A DNA stretch of 35,968 nucleotides, taken from an uncultured Oscillospiraceae bacterium (GTDB lineage: Bacteria; Bacillota; Clostridia; Oscillospirales; Oscillospiraceae). The position numbers and the translations under genes are program-made. Positions within the stretch are counted from its first letter, which is position 1. The number at the start of each line of letters is the position of its first letter. Of this stretch, positions 15,765 through 22,881 are shown in pieces. The notes under the pieces are model-generated. The model was not told the DNA's origin and did no database searches. It saw only the letters and a program-made list of their open reading frames with translations. Location of the stretch: NCBI GenBank assembly GCA_944385435.1, contig CALWXG010000023.1, positions 1 through 35,968 of the forward strand, in the 5' to 3' direction.

Positions 15765-16892
15765 ATGAGCCAGCGCACCCGACTGTTCCACCGGAAAGAT
15801 CCCTATGACCTGCCCGCCAGCGACCAGCAGTTCCTCCGGGCCGTCCGGGAGAACTGCGCCTTCCACTACGCCCACTGCCCGGAATACCGGGCGGTGCTGG
15901 ACAGCTTCTCCTTCCGGCCGGAGGATTTGAAGGAATATGGCGACCTGGAGAAACTCCCCTTCCTGCCCACACTGACCTTCAAACAGCACCGGCTGTTCTC
16001 CCTGCCCCGGTGGAAGATGGCGGCGGTGTCCACCTCCTCGGGCACCTCGGGGCAATTCAGCGAGGTGGGCTTTGACTTCCCCGCCCTGTGGTGCGACTGG
16101 AACATGCTGTGGAAGGTGGGCCGGCCCCGGGGCTTCTTCTCCTCCAGACCCACACACTATGTGATCCTGGGCTACAAGCCCCGGCGGGACAACCGCACCT
16201 CGGTGGCCCGCACCGCCTTTGGCGCCACCCTGCTGGCCCCCGCTCTGAGCCGGACCTATGCCTTGAAGTACGAAAACGGTAGCTACACCCCCGACCTGGA
16301 CGGGGTGGCGGACGCCCTGGTCCGCTGCGGCAAATCCCGTTTCCCCACCCGGCTGGTGGGCTTTCCCTCCTATACCTATTTCCTGCTGCGGCTGCTGGAG
16401 AGCCGGGGCGTCCGGCTGTCCCTGCCTCCCGGCTCCAAAATCCTGCTGGGGGGCGGCTGGAAGCAGTTTTACACCCAGCAGGTGGAAAAGCCCGTCCTCT
16501 ATGATCTGGCCCAGCGGGTGCTGGGCATCCCGGAGGAGCGCATCATCGAAGTGTTCAGCGCCGTGGAGCATCCCATTCTCTACGCCGACTGCGTGCACCA
16601 CCATTTCCACGTGCCCATCTACAGCCGGGTCATCATCCGGGACCCGGAGACGCTGGCCCCCCTGCTCCCCGGCCAGCCGGGGCTGGTGGAGTTTCTCACT
16701 CCGCTGCTCACCGCCACCCCCATTCTGGCGGTAATGACCGATGACCTGGGCATCCTCCACCCCGCCGGCTCCTGTCCCTGCGGCAACCCGGCCCCCTGGC
16801 TGGAGATCCTGGGCCGGGTGGGGCTGAAGGACATCAAGACCTGTGCGGCGGGAGCCGCGGAACTGCTGGGAAAAGGAGGGGATGTCCTGTGA
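15765..16892 (+). CDS. LuxE-like acyl-protein synthetase / acyl-activating enzyme
   Basis: A 375-residue member of the LuxE family of adenylating enzymes. It has the AMP-binding loop STSSGTSG (89-96), the LuxE-type GGGWK motif (229-233), the TDDLGIL adenylate-binding region (about 325-331), and a Cys at 360. That is close to the C-terminal Cys that accepts the acyl group in luminous-bacteria LuxE (about 362-364). Family knowledge: LuxE activates a fatty acid with ATP and passes it to the LuxC reductase. GAAGGGAGG precedes the ATG. Its stop overlaps the LuxC start by four bases. No luciferase (LuxAB) or thioesterase (LuxD) is near. The acyl substrate is unknown. Confidence 0.85.
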   Translation: MSQRTRLFHRKDPYDLPASDQQFLRAVRENCAFHYAHCPEYRAVLDSFSFRPEDLKEYGDLEKLPFLPTLTFKQHRLFSLPRWKMAAVSTSSGTSGQFSEVGFDFPALWCDWNMLWKVGRPRGFFSSRPTHYVILGYKPRRDNRTSVARTAFGATLLAPALSRTYALKYENGSYTPDLDGVADALVRCGKSRFPTRLVGFPSYTYFLLRLLESRGVRLSLPPGSKILLGGGWKQFYTQQVEKPVLYDLAQRVLGIPEERIIEVFSAVEHPILYADCVHHHFHVPIYSRVIIRDPETLAPLLPGQPGLVEFLTPLLTATPILAVMTDDLGILHPAGSCPCGNPAPWLEILGRVGLKDIKTCAAGAAELLGKGGDVL

Positions 16893-18175
16893 TTCTCGCC
16901 AACGGAACCCTCTACGACACCAGCCGCCAGGACGAGCTTCTGGACGGGCTGGAGGAGCGGCTCAACCGCACTCTGGCGGAGCAGACCCTGGCCCCGGAGC
17001 AGGTCATCTCCGCCATTGACCGGCTGGGTCAGCGGCTGGACCGGGGGGAATTTGACGCCCTGCTCTCCCAGGTGGAACTGGCGGACCGGTATCTGGCCCA
17101 GATCCGCCCCCACCTCACCCGGGAGGCTCTGGAGTACAAGCTCCGGGTGGAGCTGGGGACGGACACCGCCCCCTTTGTCACCCGGCCGCCGGAGGAACTG
17201 TCCCCCATCACGGTCCGTCCCGCGCCCCTGGGGGTACTGCTCCACATCGCCGCCGGCAATGTGGACGGCCTGCCCGCCTACAGCGTGGTGGAGGGACTGC
17301 TCACCGGCAACATCAACATCCTGAAGCTGCCCCAGGCGGACAACGGCCTGTCCGTGGAGATCCTGCGCCAGCTCATCCGGGAGGAGCCCGCCCTCACCGA
17401 TTTCATCTACGCCTTTGACACCCCTTCCGAGGACGTGGACGCCCTGCTGCGCATGGCCCAGCTCAGTGACGGCGTGGTGGTCTGGGGCGGAGACGGGGCG
17501 GTGTCCGCCGTGCGCCGGTTCGCCCCCGTAGGGGTGAAGCTGATGGAATGGGGCCACCGGCTGAGTTTTGCCTACCTGTCCGGGGCCCAAGACCGGGCGC
17601 GGGACTGGCCCGCCCTGGCCCGGCACATCGTGGAGACCCGCCAGCTGCTGTGCTCCTCCTGCCAGGTCATCTATCTGGACACGGAGCGTCCGGAGGACGT
17701 CCACACCTTCTGCCGGGACTTCCTCCCCCTGCTGGAGCAGGCCGCCGCCAGCGGCCCCGCCCGGAGCCTGGGGGCGGTGTCGGAGCTCACTCTGCGGCGG
17801 TATCAGGAGCGGGTGGAGCGGGCCATCTCCGGCGACGCCAGACAGTCGGACCGCCGGGTCTACCACGGCCGGGGCTGCTCCCTCACCGCCTGCGCAGACC
17901 GGGAACTGGAGCTGTCCCACCTATTCGGCAATCCGCTGGTGAAGGCCCTGCCCCGGAGGGAACTGCTGCCCACCCTGCGGCGGCAGAAGGGCCGGCTGCA
18001 GACCGCCGGTCTGCTGTGCCCGGAGGCGGACCGGGCTGCCCTCACCGACCTGCTGGTGCGCTCCGGTGTGACCCGGGTGCTCCCGGCCGGAGAGATGTCG
18101 GACACCTTTTCCGGGGAGGCCCATGACGGAGAGTACCCCCTGCGGCGGTACACCCGGATGGTGAACGTGAGATAG
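16889..18175 (+). CDS. LuxC-like acyl-CoA/acyl-protein reductase
   Basis: A 428-residue protein of the LuxC family, an aldehyde-dehydrogenase-fold NADPH-dependent reductase. The cofactor-side segment PLGVLLHIAAGNVDGLPA (113-130), NINILKLPQADNG, the VWGGDGAV stretch and the putative catalytic Cys255 in QLLCSSCQV (compare CSSPQ of LuxC) are visible. It starts at GTG 16889, overlapping the LuxE-like gene by GTGA. The two are certainly co-translated and by family knowledge would form a fatty-acid reductase yielding aldehydes. The physiological product here could be a fatty aldehyde for lipid or signal synthesis (inference). Confidence 0.86.
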   Translation: MILANGTLYDTSRQDELLDGLEERLNRTLAEQTLAPEQVISAIDRLGQRLDRGEFDALLSQVELADRYLAQIRPHLTREALEYKLRVELGTDTAPFVTRPPEELSPITVRPAPLGVLLHIAAGNVDGLPAYSVVEGLLTGNINILKLPQADNGLSVEILRQLIREEPALTDFIYAFDTPSEDVDALLRMAQLSDGVVVWGGDGAVSAVRRFAPVGVKLMEWGHRLSFAYLSGAQDRARDWPALARHIVETRQLLCSSCQVIYLDTERPEDVHTFCRDFLPLLEQAAASGPARSLGAVSELTLRRYQERVERAISGDARQSDRRVYHGRGCSLTACADRELELSHLFGNPLVKALPRRELLPTLRRQKGRLQTAGLLCPEADRAALTDLLVRSGVTRVLPAGEMSDTFSGEAHDGEYPLRRYTRMVNVR

Positions 18176-18180
18176 AAGAA

Positions 18181-18219
18181 GGCCGCCGGTCCTTGATCTG
18201 ACCGGCGGCCCGCTTTTTT
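18181..18219. terminator. Bidirectional terminator between LuxC and XRE regulator 2
   Basis: Eleven-bp stem GGCCGCCGGTC/GACCGGCGGCC with an 8-nt loop, TTTTTT on the plus side. On the minus strand it is followed by TTCTTCT. It separates two convergent genes. Confidence 0.9.
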
Positions 18220-18220
18220 G

Positions 18221-19426
18221 CTATCCTCTGCCGGAGGTGTCCAGAACCGGCGGCGACTCCACCGGACCGTCCTCCCCGGCGGTCATGGACCATATCTCCA
18301 CCGTCTCCCGGCCCAGGCTGTCCCCCATGGTCAGGGAGAATTCCACCACGACCCCCACGTTCAGCCGCAGTTGGCGCACCCCCTGGTCATCCCGGCCGTA
18401 CCAGAGATCATCCCCCTCCTGCGTCAGGGTCAGAGAAACGCTCTCCAGCTCCTGGCCGTTCAGTGTGACAGTGAGCCGGGCCCAGGCGGGCTGGAACAGC
18501 TGGGGATAGGGGGAGTAGATCCGCACCGCCGGGTCCTCCGCCGTGACCGTGGCGCTGCTGCCCACGGAGATGGCATAGAAGGCGGCCAGGCTGTCCGCCC
18601 GCAGTTGGAACTGCTCCGGCCCCAGGGAGCTGATGGGCTCCAGCTCCATCTCCCGGACGTTTCCTTCCTCCTCCACCCGGAGGGCGCAGATATACCCCCA
18701 GTCTGACATGGGGATCCCCGCAAGGCTGCCGGTAAAGTCCGGGGCCTGTGCCCACTGGCTCACGTATTGCTCCCCATCGGTCCCCGTGAGCATCAGCTGC
18801 ACCTGGGCGCCCATGCTGTACTCCTTCAGGGAGATCTGCCAGGCCAGGTCTGCCGTCTCCCCCTCCGGGTCAAAGGACAGCACCTCCCAGGTAAACTGGC
18901 TGACGGGATCCGCCATCTCTTGCTGGATGTCTTGCAGCTGCCCATAGAGCCGGTTTATCTCATTCTGCTGCTGCACATGATCCCAGGACAAACTGGAAAA
19001 TTGATTTCGAATACTACTGACCGTATTGAGCAAATAGAACATCAGCATGAACAAAGCCGCCACCACCGCCGCCGCCAGGGCAATCACCGCCCGCTGCCAG
19101 CCGTGCCTGCCTGGGGCGGCGGCAGGCTGCTGCCGGCGGGTCTGCTCCGCATACCGGCGGAGAATGGCCTCCACCCGGGCGTCGGTGTCATCCCCGTCCC
19201 GGCTCGGGCCGCCCTGCTCTCTCCCGGGTTCCTCCACCCCCAGCAGCTGGCCCACGGTGACGCCGAACAGCCGGCTCATGGCGATGAGGGTGTCCAGCTC
19301 CGGCACGCCGTTGTCGCTCTCCCATTTGCTCACCGCCTGCCGGGTCACCCCCAGCCGCTCCGCCAGCTGCTCCTGGGTGTACCCCGCCTGTTTTCGCAGC
19401 TCCTGGATCCTCTGTCCCAGCGTCAT
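18221..19426 (-). CDS. XRE-family regulator with one membrane span and an extracytoplasmic domain
   Basis: A 401-residue protein. Its N-terminal helix-turn-helix (YTQEQLAERLGVTRQAVSKWE, then VPELDTLIAMSRLFGVTVGQLL) is a close paralogue of the gene at 14650-15579. After a charged/Pro-rich linker comes a single transmembrane helix (about residues 110-130). A short coiled-coil-like segment (QQQNEINRLYGQLQDIQQEM) and an approximately 230-residue beta-rich region outside the membrane follow. This looks like a one-component signal transducer. The start at 19426 has GGGAGG upstream. An upstream in-frame ATG would start inside the promoter, so it was rejected. Convergent with the LuxE/C operon. Confidence 0.83.
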   Translation of the reverse strand: MTLGQRIQELRKQAGYTQEQLAERLGVTRQAVSKWESDNGVPELDTLIAMSRLFGVTVGQLLGVEEPGREQGGPSRDGDDTDARVEAILRRYAEQTRRQQPAAAPGRHGWQRAVIALAAAVVAALFMLMFYLLNTVSSIRNQFSSLSWDHVQQQNEINRLYGQLQDIQQEMADPVSQFTWEVLSFDPEGETADLAWQISLKEYSMGAQVQLMLTGTDGEQYVSQWAQAPDFTGSLAGIPMSDWGYICALRVEEEGNVREMELEPISSLGPEQFQLRADSLAAFYAISVGSSATVTAEDPAVRIYSPYPQLFQPAWARLTVTLNGQELESVSLTLTQEGDDLWYGRDDQGVRQLRLNVGVVVEFSLTMGDSLGRETVEIWSMTAGEDGPVESPPVLDTSGRG

Positions 19427-19457
19427 CCGCCCCGCCTCCCTCTGTCTTTGTGCCTTC

Positions 19458-19486
19458 AGCATAGCAGACCGGATCCAATCCGACAA
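19458..19486 (-). promoter_or_regulatory. Promoter of XRE-membrane regulator 2
   Basis: Minus strand: TTGTCG (19486-19481), 17 bp, TATGCT (19463-19458), with TGC forming an extended -10. Confidence 0.6.
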
Positions 19487-19507
19487 CCGCCCCGGCGTTT
19501 CTTTTTG

Positions 19508-19522
19508 TCAACGCTCCGTTGC
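19508..19522. promoter_or_regulatory. Candidate operator of XRE-membrane regulator 2
   Basis: On the minus strand GCAACGGAGCGTTGA: GCAAC-N5-GTTG, 21 bp upstream of the -35. It has the same spacing and nearly the same position as the element at 14554-14568. Confidence 0.5.
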
Positions 19523-19543
19523 ACCCCTTGGGGCACAGGGGTT

Positions 19544-19810
19544 TCAGTCCTCCCGGGCCGCAATGCGCCAGACCCGCTCCACATCCTCCGGCTCAGCGTG
19601 GCCCTCAAACACCTTCTCCCCGCCCACATACCAGGTGGGGACATAATAGTAGTCATGGGCGTCGGCAAAGGCCCGCTCTCTGCCCTCATCCACAATCCGC
19701 AGCGGAATCTCCCGCCACTCCGGATGGGCCTCCAGCAGCGCCTGCTGGGCCCCCAGGGCGTACCGGCAGTGGGGGCAGCCGGGCAGAATAAACATCAGTA
19801 CGTCTTTCAT
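19544..19810 (-). CDS. Small glutaredoxin/thioredoxin-fold protein (CPHC)
   Basis: An 88-residue soluble protein starting MKDVLMFILPGCPHCRYA, with the redox motif Cys-Pro-His-Cys at residues 12-15. The cis-proline element (VPTWYVGGEKVFEG) comes later, as in glutaredoxin-like proteins. It probably reduces or forms disulfides in the cytoplasm. The partner is not evident. The start at 19810 follows AGGAGGG at good distance. An upstream in-frame ATG at 19894 would overlap the divergent tadA gene and was rejected. The gene is divergent from tadA. Confidence 0.85.
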   Translation of the reverse strand: MKDVLMFILPGCPHCRYALGAQQALLEAHPEWREIPLRIVDEGRERAFADAHDYYYVPTWYVGGEKVFEGHAEPEDVERVWRIAARED

Positions 19811-19892
19811 GGGAATCCCTCCTGAAAAAGATCTTTTGTTTCCCGCAGATCTATGATACCATGTTTCAGAGAATGAGGACAGGGGGAATTCC

Positions 19893-20348
19893 ATGACTCA
19901 CGAGGACTATATGCGCCAGGCCCTGGAGCTGGCCCGGGCCTGCATCCCCGACGGGGATGTGCCTGTGGGCTGCGTCATCGCCGACGCCCGGGGACGGATC
20001 ATCGGCCGGGGCCGGAACCGCCGGGAGGCGGATCACAGCGCCGTGGCCCACGCGGAGATCGAGGCCATCACCCAGGCCTGCCGGGCGGTGGGCAGCTGGC
20101 GGCTGGAGGGCTGCACCCTGTACGTCACCCTGGAACCCTGCCCCATGTGCGCCGGCGCCATCCTGAACGCCCGCATCCGGGCGGTGCGCTACGGCGCCCG
20201 GGAGGACAAATCCGGCTGCTGCGGCTCGGTGCTCAACCTCTTTGAGGAGCGCTTTAACCACCACCCCCGGATCTACGGCGGGCTGCTGGAGGAGGAGTGC
20301 CGGAGCGTTTTGGAGGAGTTTTTCGCCGGGCTGCGGAAAAACACCTGA
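19893..20348 (+). CDS. tadA: tRNA-specific adenosine deaminase
   Basis: A 151-residue zinc deaminase converting A34 to inosine in the tRNA-Arg(ACG) anticodon. It has HAEIEAI (His-Ala-Glu with the catalytic Glu), PCPMCAGAI (the two zinc Cys) and the TadA C-terminal signature (KSGCCGSVLNL). AGGGGG precedes the ATG. It is followed by the duplicated sRNA-like modules, whose first hairpin may also end the tadA transcript. Confidence 0.95.
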   Translation: MTHEDYMRQALELARACIPDGDVPVGCVIADARGRIIGRGRNRREADHSAVAHAEIEAITQACRAVGSWRLEGCTLYVTLEPCPMCAGAILNARIRAVRYGAREDKSGCCGSVLNLFEERFNHHPRIYGGLLEEECRSVLEEFFAGLRKNT

Positions 20349-20356
20349 GCGCCCTT

Positions 20357-20495
20357 CGATTTAATACTTTCGTAATATCTTTGCTCGAACTTTTGTAACG
20401 ATTCTCCGCTATCTTAGTAATTGCAAGAGATATCCTTTCTTTTTCATTCTATCCTCCATCCTTCTGGAACCGGGGCATGCAAGCTGCCTCGGTTC
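20357..20495 (+). repeat. Tandem module copy 1 (201-bp offset)
   Basis: Copy 1 of a duplicated intergenic module in the 419-base gap between tadA and the transporter block. Bases 20403-20495 match 20604-20696 with three differences. Upstream parts (from CGATTTAAT) are similar but more diverged. Confidence 0.95.
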
Positions 20496-20502
20496 CTTTC
20501 AT
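20422..20502 (+). ncRNA. Candidate small RNA A
   Basis: Predicted from promoter-like GAACTT-N17-TATCTT (20387-20415) and an 11-bp hairpin with one G-U (20467-20477 with 20485-20495) followed by CTTTCATCTT. The putative RNA (about 80 nt) has a long pyrimidine-rich single-stranded stretch containing CCTCC (20453-20457). That is complementary to Shine-Dalgarno sequences, as in several Gram-positive regulatory RNAs. No reading frame is conserved. Ends are estimates. Confidence 0.5.
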
Positions 20503-20557
20503 CTTCCGGCCCTCCCTTGTCCGGGGGATCTCTCCGGCACAGCGGAATTTTGTCGTG

Positions 20558-20696
20558 CGATTTAATCGAACTGTAACATTTTCCTTCGAACTTTTGTAAT
20601 GAATCTCCGCTATCTTAGTAGTTGTAAGAGATATCCTTTCTTTTTCATTCTATCCTCCATCCTTCTGGAACCGGGGCATGCAAGCTGCCCCGGTTC
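20558..20696 (+). repeat. Tandem module copy 2
   Basis: Second copy, exactly 201 bp downstream of the first with no length change. The terminator change T20489 to C20690 turns a G-U pair into G-C, so pairing is preserved. The 62 bases between the copies are not repeated. Confidence 0.95.
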
Positions 20697-20707
20697 TCTC
20701 TTTTTCT
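20623..20707 (+). ncRNA. Candidate small RNA B
   Basis: Copy B of the module: GAACTT-N17-TATCTT at 20588-20616, the same CCTCC stretch (20654-20658), and a perfect 11-bp terminator stem (20668-20678 with 20686-20696) followed by TCTCTTTTTCT, stronger than copy A. Confidence 0.52.
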
Positions 20708-20715
20708 CTCTGCAG

Positions 20716-20752
20716 AAAACAGCGGGCAAGGGAATCCCTTGCCCGCTGTTTT
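20716..20752. terminator. Terminator of the purine transporter operon (bidirectional)
   Basis: A perfect 17-bp stem, AAAACAGCGGGCAAGGG with its complement, loop AAT. A-runs on one side and T-runs on the other serve both strands. It lies 15 bp past the last minus-strand permease gene. Confidence 0.9.
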
Positions 20753-20767
20753 CTGACATTGCCGTGT

Positions 20768-21766
20768 TTACCGGTCTTCCCGGAAATAGTTGGTGCCCAG
20801 GGCGGAGGGCTGCCCGGAGCTCTCCCGCTTGTTGCGGATGGAGGATACCACCAGAACAATGGCGGTGATCAGGAAGGGCAGCGCCATATACAGGTGGGGA
20901 GGCACCGCACTCAGCCAGCCCAGGCCCTCGGGGAAGGCGCTGGCCAGGGAACCGGAATAGACCTGGAGGGTGTTGAAAAATCCGAACACCAGGGTGCCCA
21001 GAATAGCGGCCACCGCATTCCAGTTGGCGAAGATCACCAGAGCCACCGCGATCCAGCCGTAGCCGTTGACCCAGCAGTTGGAGCCCTCGAAGGATCCCCC
21101 CATGTTCAGTGCCATATAGAATCCGCCCAGGCCCATGATGGCGGAGCCCGCAATCAGGTGGATGTATTTGTAGAGCACGATGTTGACGCCCACGGAGTCG
21201 GCGGCGCCGGGATTTTCCCCGATGGCCCGCAGCCGCAGGCCCACCTTGGTGTACTTCAGATACCACCACACCGCCACCGCAATGACGATGGCCAGATAGA
21301 CCATCCCGCTGTGGGAGAACAGCGCCTTGCCCACCACGGGGATGGCGGACAGGCCGGGGATCTCCACCGGGGCGAAGCCGTTCACCAGACTGGGGCTGTC
21401 CTGCATGGCAGGCCAATTTGCCCCCATGCCCTTGCCGATGAAGAAGTACAGGCCCAGACCGAAGGTGGTGATGGTCAGGCCGGTGACGTTCTGGTTGGCC
21501 TGGAGGGTCACGGTGAGTACGGAGAACAGCAGACCGCACAGGCCCGCCGCCACCATGGAGACCAGCAGGCCCAGAAGCATGCTGTTGCTGAGGCTGCCGG
21601 CCAGATAGCCGAACATGGCCCCCACGGCCATGGTGCCCTCCACACCCAGGTTCAGGCTGCCGGACTTCTCCGTCAGGATCTCTCCCACCGTGCCGTACAG
21701 CAGAGGAATGTTGTACACGATGATATTGAACAGAAACAGGGTCAGAACACTGATGGGGTCTGTCAT
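20768..21766 (-). CDS. Nucleoside ABC transporter permease 2 (NupQ-like)
   Basis: A 332-residue integral membrane protein with about eight to ten hydrophobic spans, of the BPD_transp_2 type used with BMP-family binding proteins. Features include GEILTEKSGSLNLGVEGTMAVGA near the N-terminus, the cytoplasmic EAA-like region KVGLRLRAIGENPGAADSVG, and GFYMALNMGGSF. It forms the channel with permease 1. Its ATG overlaps the permease 1 stop by four bases. It ends the operon before the bidirectional terminator. Substrate inferred from the family and from xpt upstream. Confidence 0.92.
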   Translation of the reverse strand: MTDPISVLTLFLFNIIVYNIPLLYGTVGEILTEKSGSLNLGVEGTMAVGAMFGYLAGSLSNSMLLGLLVSMVAAGLCGLLFSVLTVTLQANQNVTGLTITTFGLGLYFFIGKGMGANWPAMQDSPSLVNGFAPVEIPGLSAIPVVGKALFSHSGMVYLAIVIAVAVWWYLKYTKVGLRLRAIGENPGAADSVGVNIVLYKYIHLIAGSAIMGLGGFYMALNMGGSFEGSNCWVNGYGWIAVALVIFANWNAVAAILGTLVFGFFNTLQVYSGSLASAFPEGLGWLSAVPPHLYMALPFLITAIVLVVSSIRNKRESSGQPSALGTNYFREDR

Positions 21767-22881
21767 TTTACCGCCTCCTTCCCGCGGATCACCACCCGGA
21801 AGCGGATGAAGAAGTCCGCTGCCAGCACTACAAACAGAATGATACCCTGGAGCATATCCGCGAAATTCGCGTCAATGCTGGGATAGGCGGTTCCCGCCGC
21901 CTGGCATCCGTACTGAAGCACGGTGATGAGCAGGGAGACAATCAGAATGCCCACCGTATTCAGCTTGGCCAGCCAGGCCACCACGATGCCGGTCCAGCCC
22001 ACGTCGTTGGTCACTGAGGTGGACAGGGTTCCGGCGGAGGACACATAAAACGCCCCAGCCAGGCCGATGAGGGCCGCGGACAGGAAGATGGTGCGGATCA
22101 CCACCCGGCCCACTTTGATGCCCGCATAGTGGGCGGTGTTGGGACTGTCTCCCACCACGGCGATCTCATAGCCCTGTTTGGTGTATTTCAGATAGACAAA
22201 GACCAGCACGCACAGGACCAGGGCGATGATCAGACTGAGATTCAGCTGGAAGGGGCCGATGGTAAAGAGGATCATGTCCGCCGCCTCCGGGAACTGGGCA
22301 AACACCGGCCGGGCGGACTGTTCAGAGAGCATGAAGTTCCAGTCCGCCTTGGTCTCCCCCAGGAACTCCAGCAAATACAGGGCGATGTAGTTGAGCATCA
22401 GGGTAAGCAGTGTCTCATTGGTGCCGAAACGCACCTTCAGCGCCGCCACAATCAGGCCGTATGCCCCGCCGCCCAAAATGCCGCAGGCCGCGATCACCAG
22501 CAGCATCACAGGCTGGGGCAGGGTGTTCCCCAGCTGGAAGGCGGCGATGCCGGCGCAGATGGCGCCCATGATGAACTGCCCCTCCCCGCCGATGTTCCAG
22601 AAGCGCATCCGGAAGGCCAGAGACAGGGCCATGGAGGTGATGAGCAGGGGGACAAACAGCCGGATAAAGCCCTCCAGCACCCGGAAGGGGTACCGGCTTC
22701 CCACCATACCCATGGTGAACATGTCCTGATAAAACTGCATCACCGGCACGCCCTGCATGGCCAGCAGCAGCGCCCCGATGCACAGGGCCAGCACCACTGC
22801 CACCACATAGGAGAGGGCCAGGCGAACCGGGCTGCCGCCCTCCCGCTTTACCACACGGAACAGAGGTTCTTTTCGCTTCAT
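21763..22881 (-). CDS. Nucleoside ABC transporter permease 1 (NupP-like)
   Basis: A 372-residue membrane protein with about nine spans of the same permease family: FRMRFWNIGGEGQFIMGAI, TNETLLTLMLNYIALYL, and the coupling region KQGYEIAVVGDSPNTAHYAG. It is slightly longer at the N-terminus than permease 2. The start overlaps the ATPase stop by four bases and its own stop overlaps permease 2, so the three are tightly co-translated. Confidence 0.92.
   Translation of the reverse strand: MKRKEPLFRVVKREGGSPVRLALSYVVAVVLALCIGALLLAMQGVPVMQFYQDMFTMGMVGSRYPFRVLEGFIRLFVPLLITSMALSLAFRMRFWNIGGEGQFIMGAICAGIAAFQLGNTLPQPVMLLVIAACGILGGGAYGLIVAALKVRFGTNETLLTLMLNYIALYLLEFLGETKADWNFMLSEQSARPVFAQFPEAADMILFTIGPFQLNLSLIIALVLCVLVFVYLKYTKQGYEIAVVGDSPNTAHYAGIKVGRVVIRTIFLSAALIGLAGAFYVSSAGTLSTSVTNDVGWTGIVVAWLAKLNTVGILIVSLLITVLQYGCQAAGTAYPSIDANFADMLQGIILFVVLAADFFIRFRVVIRGKEAVK

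Noticed and set aside
20349-20767. Insertion sequence or CRISPR explanation of the 201-bp repeat
   Set aside because: Only two copies, no terminal inverted repeats, target duplications, transposase or short regular spacers.
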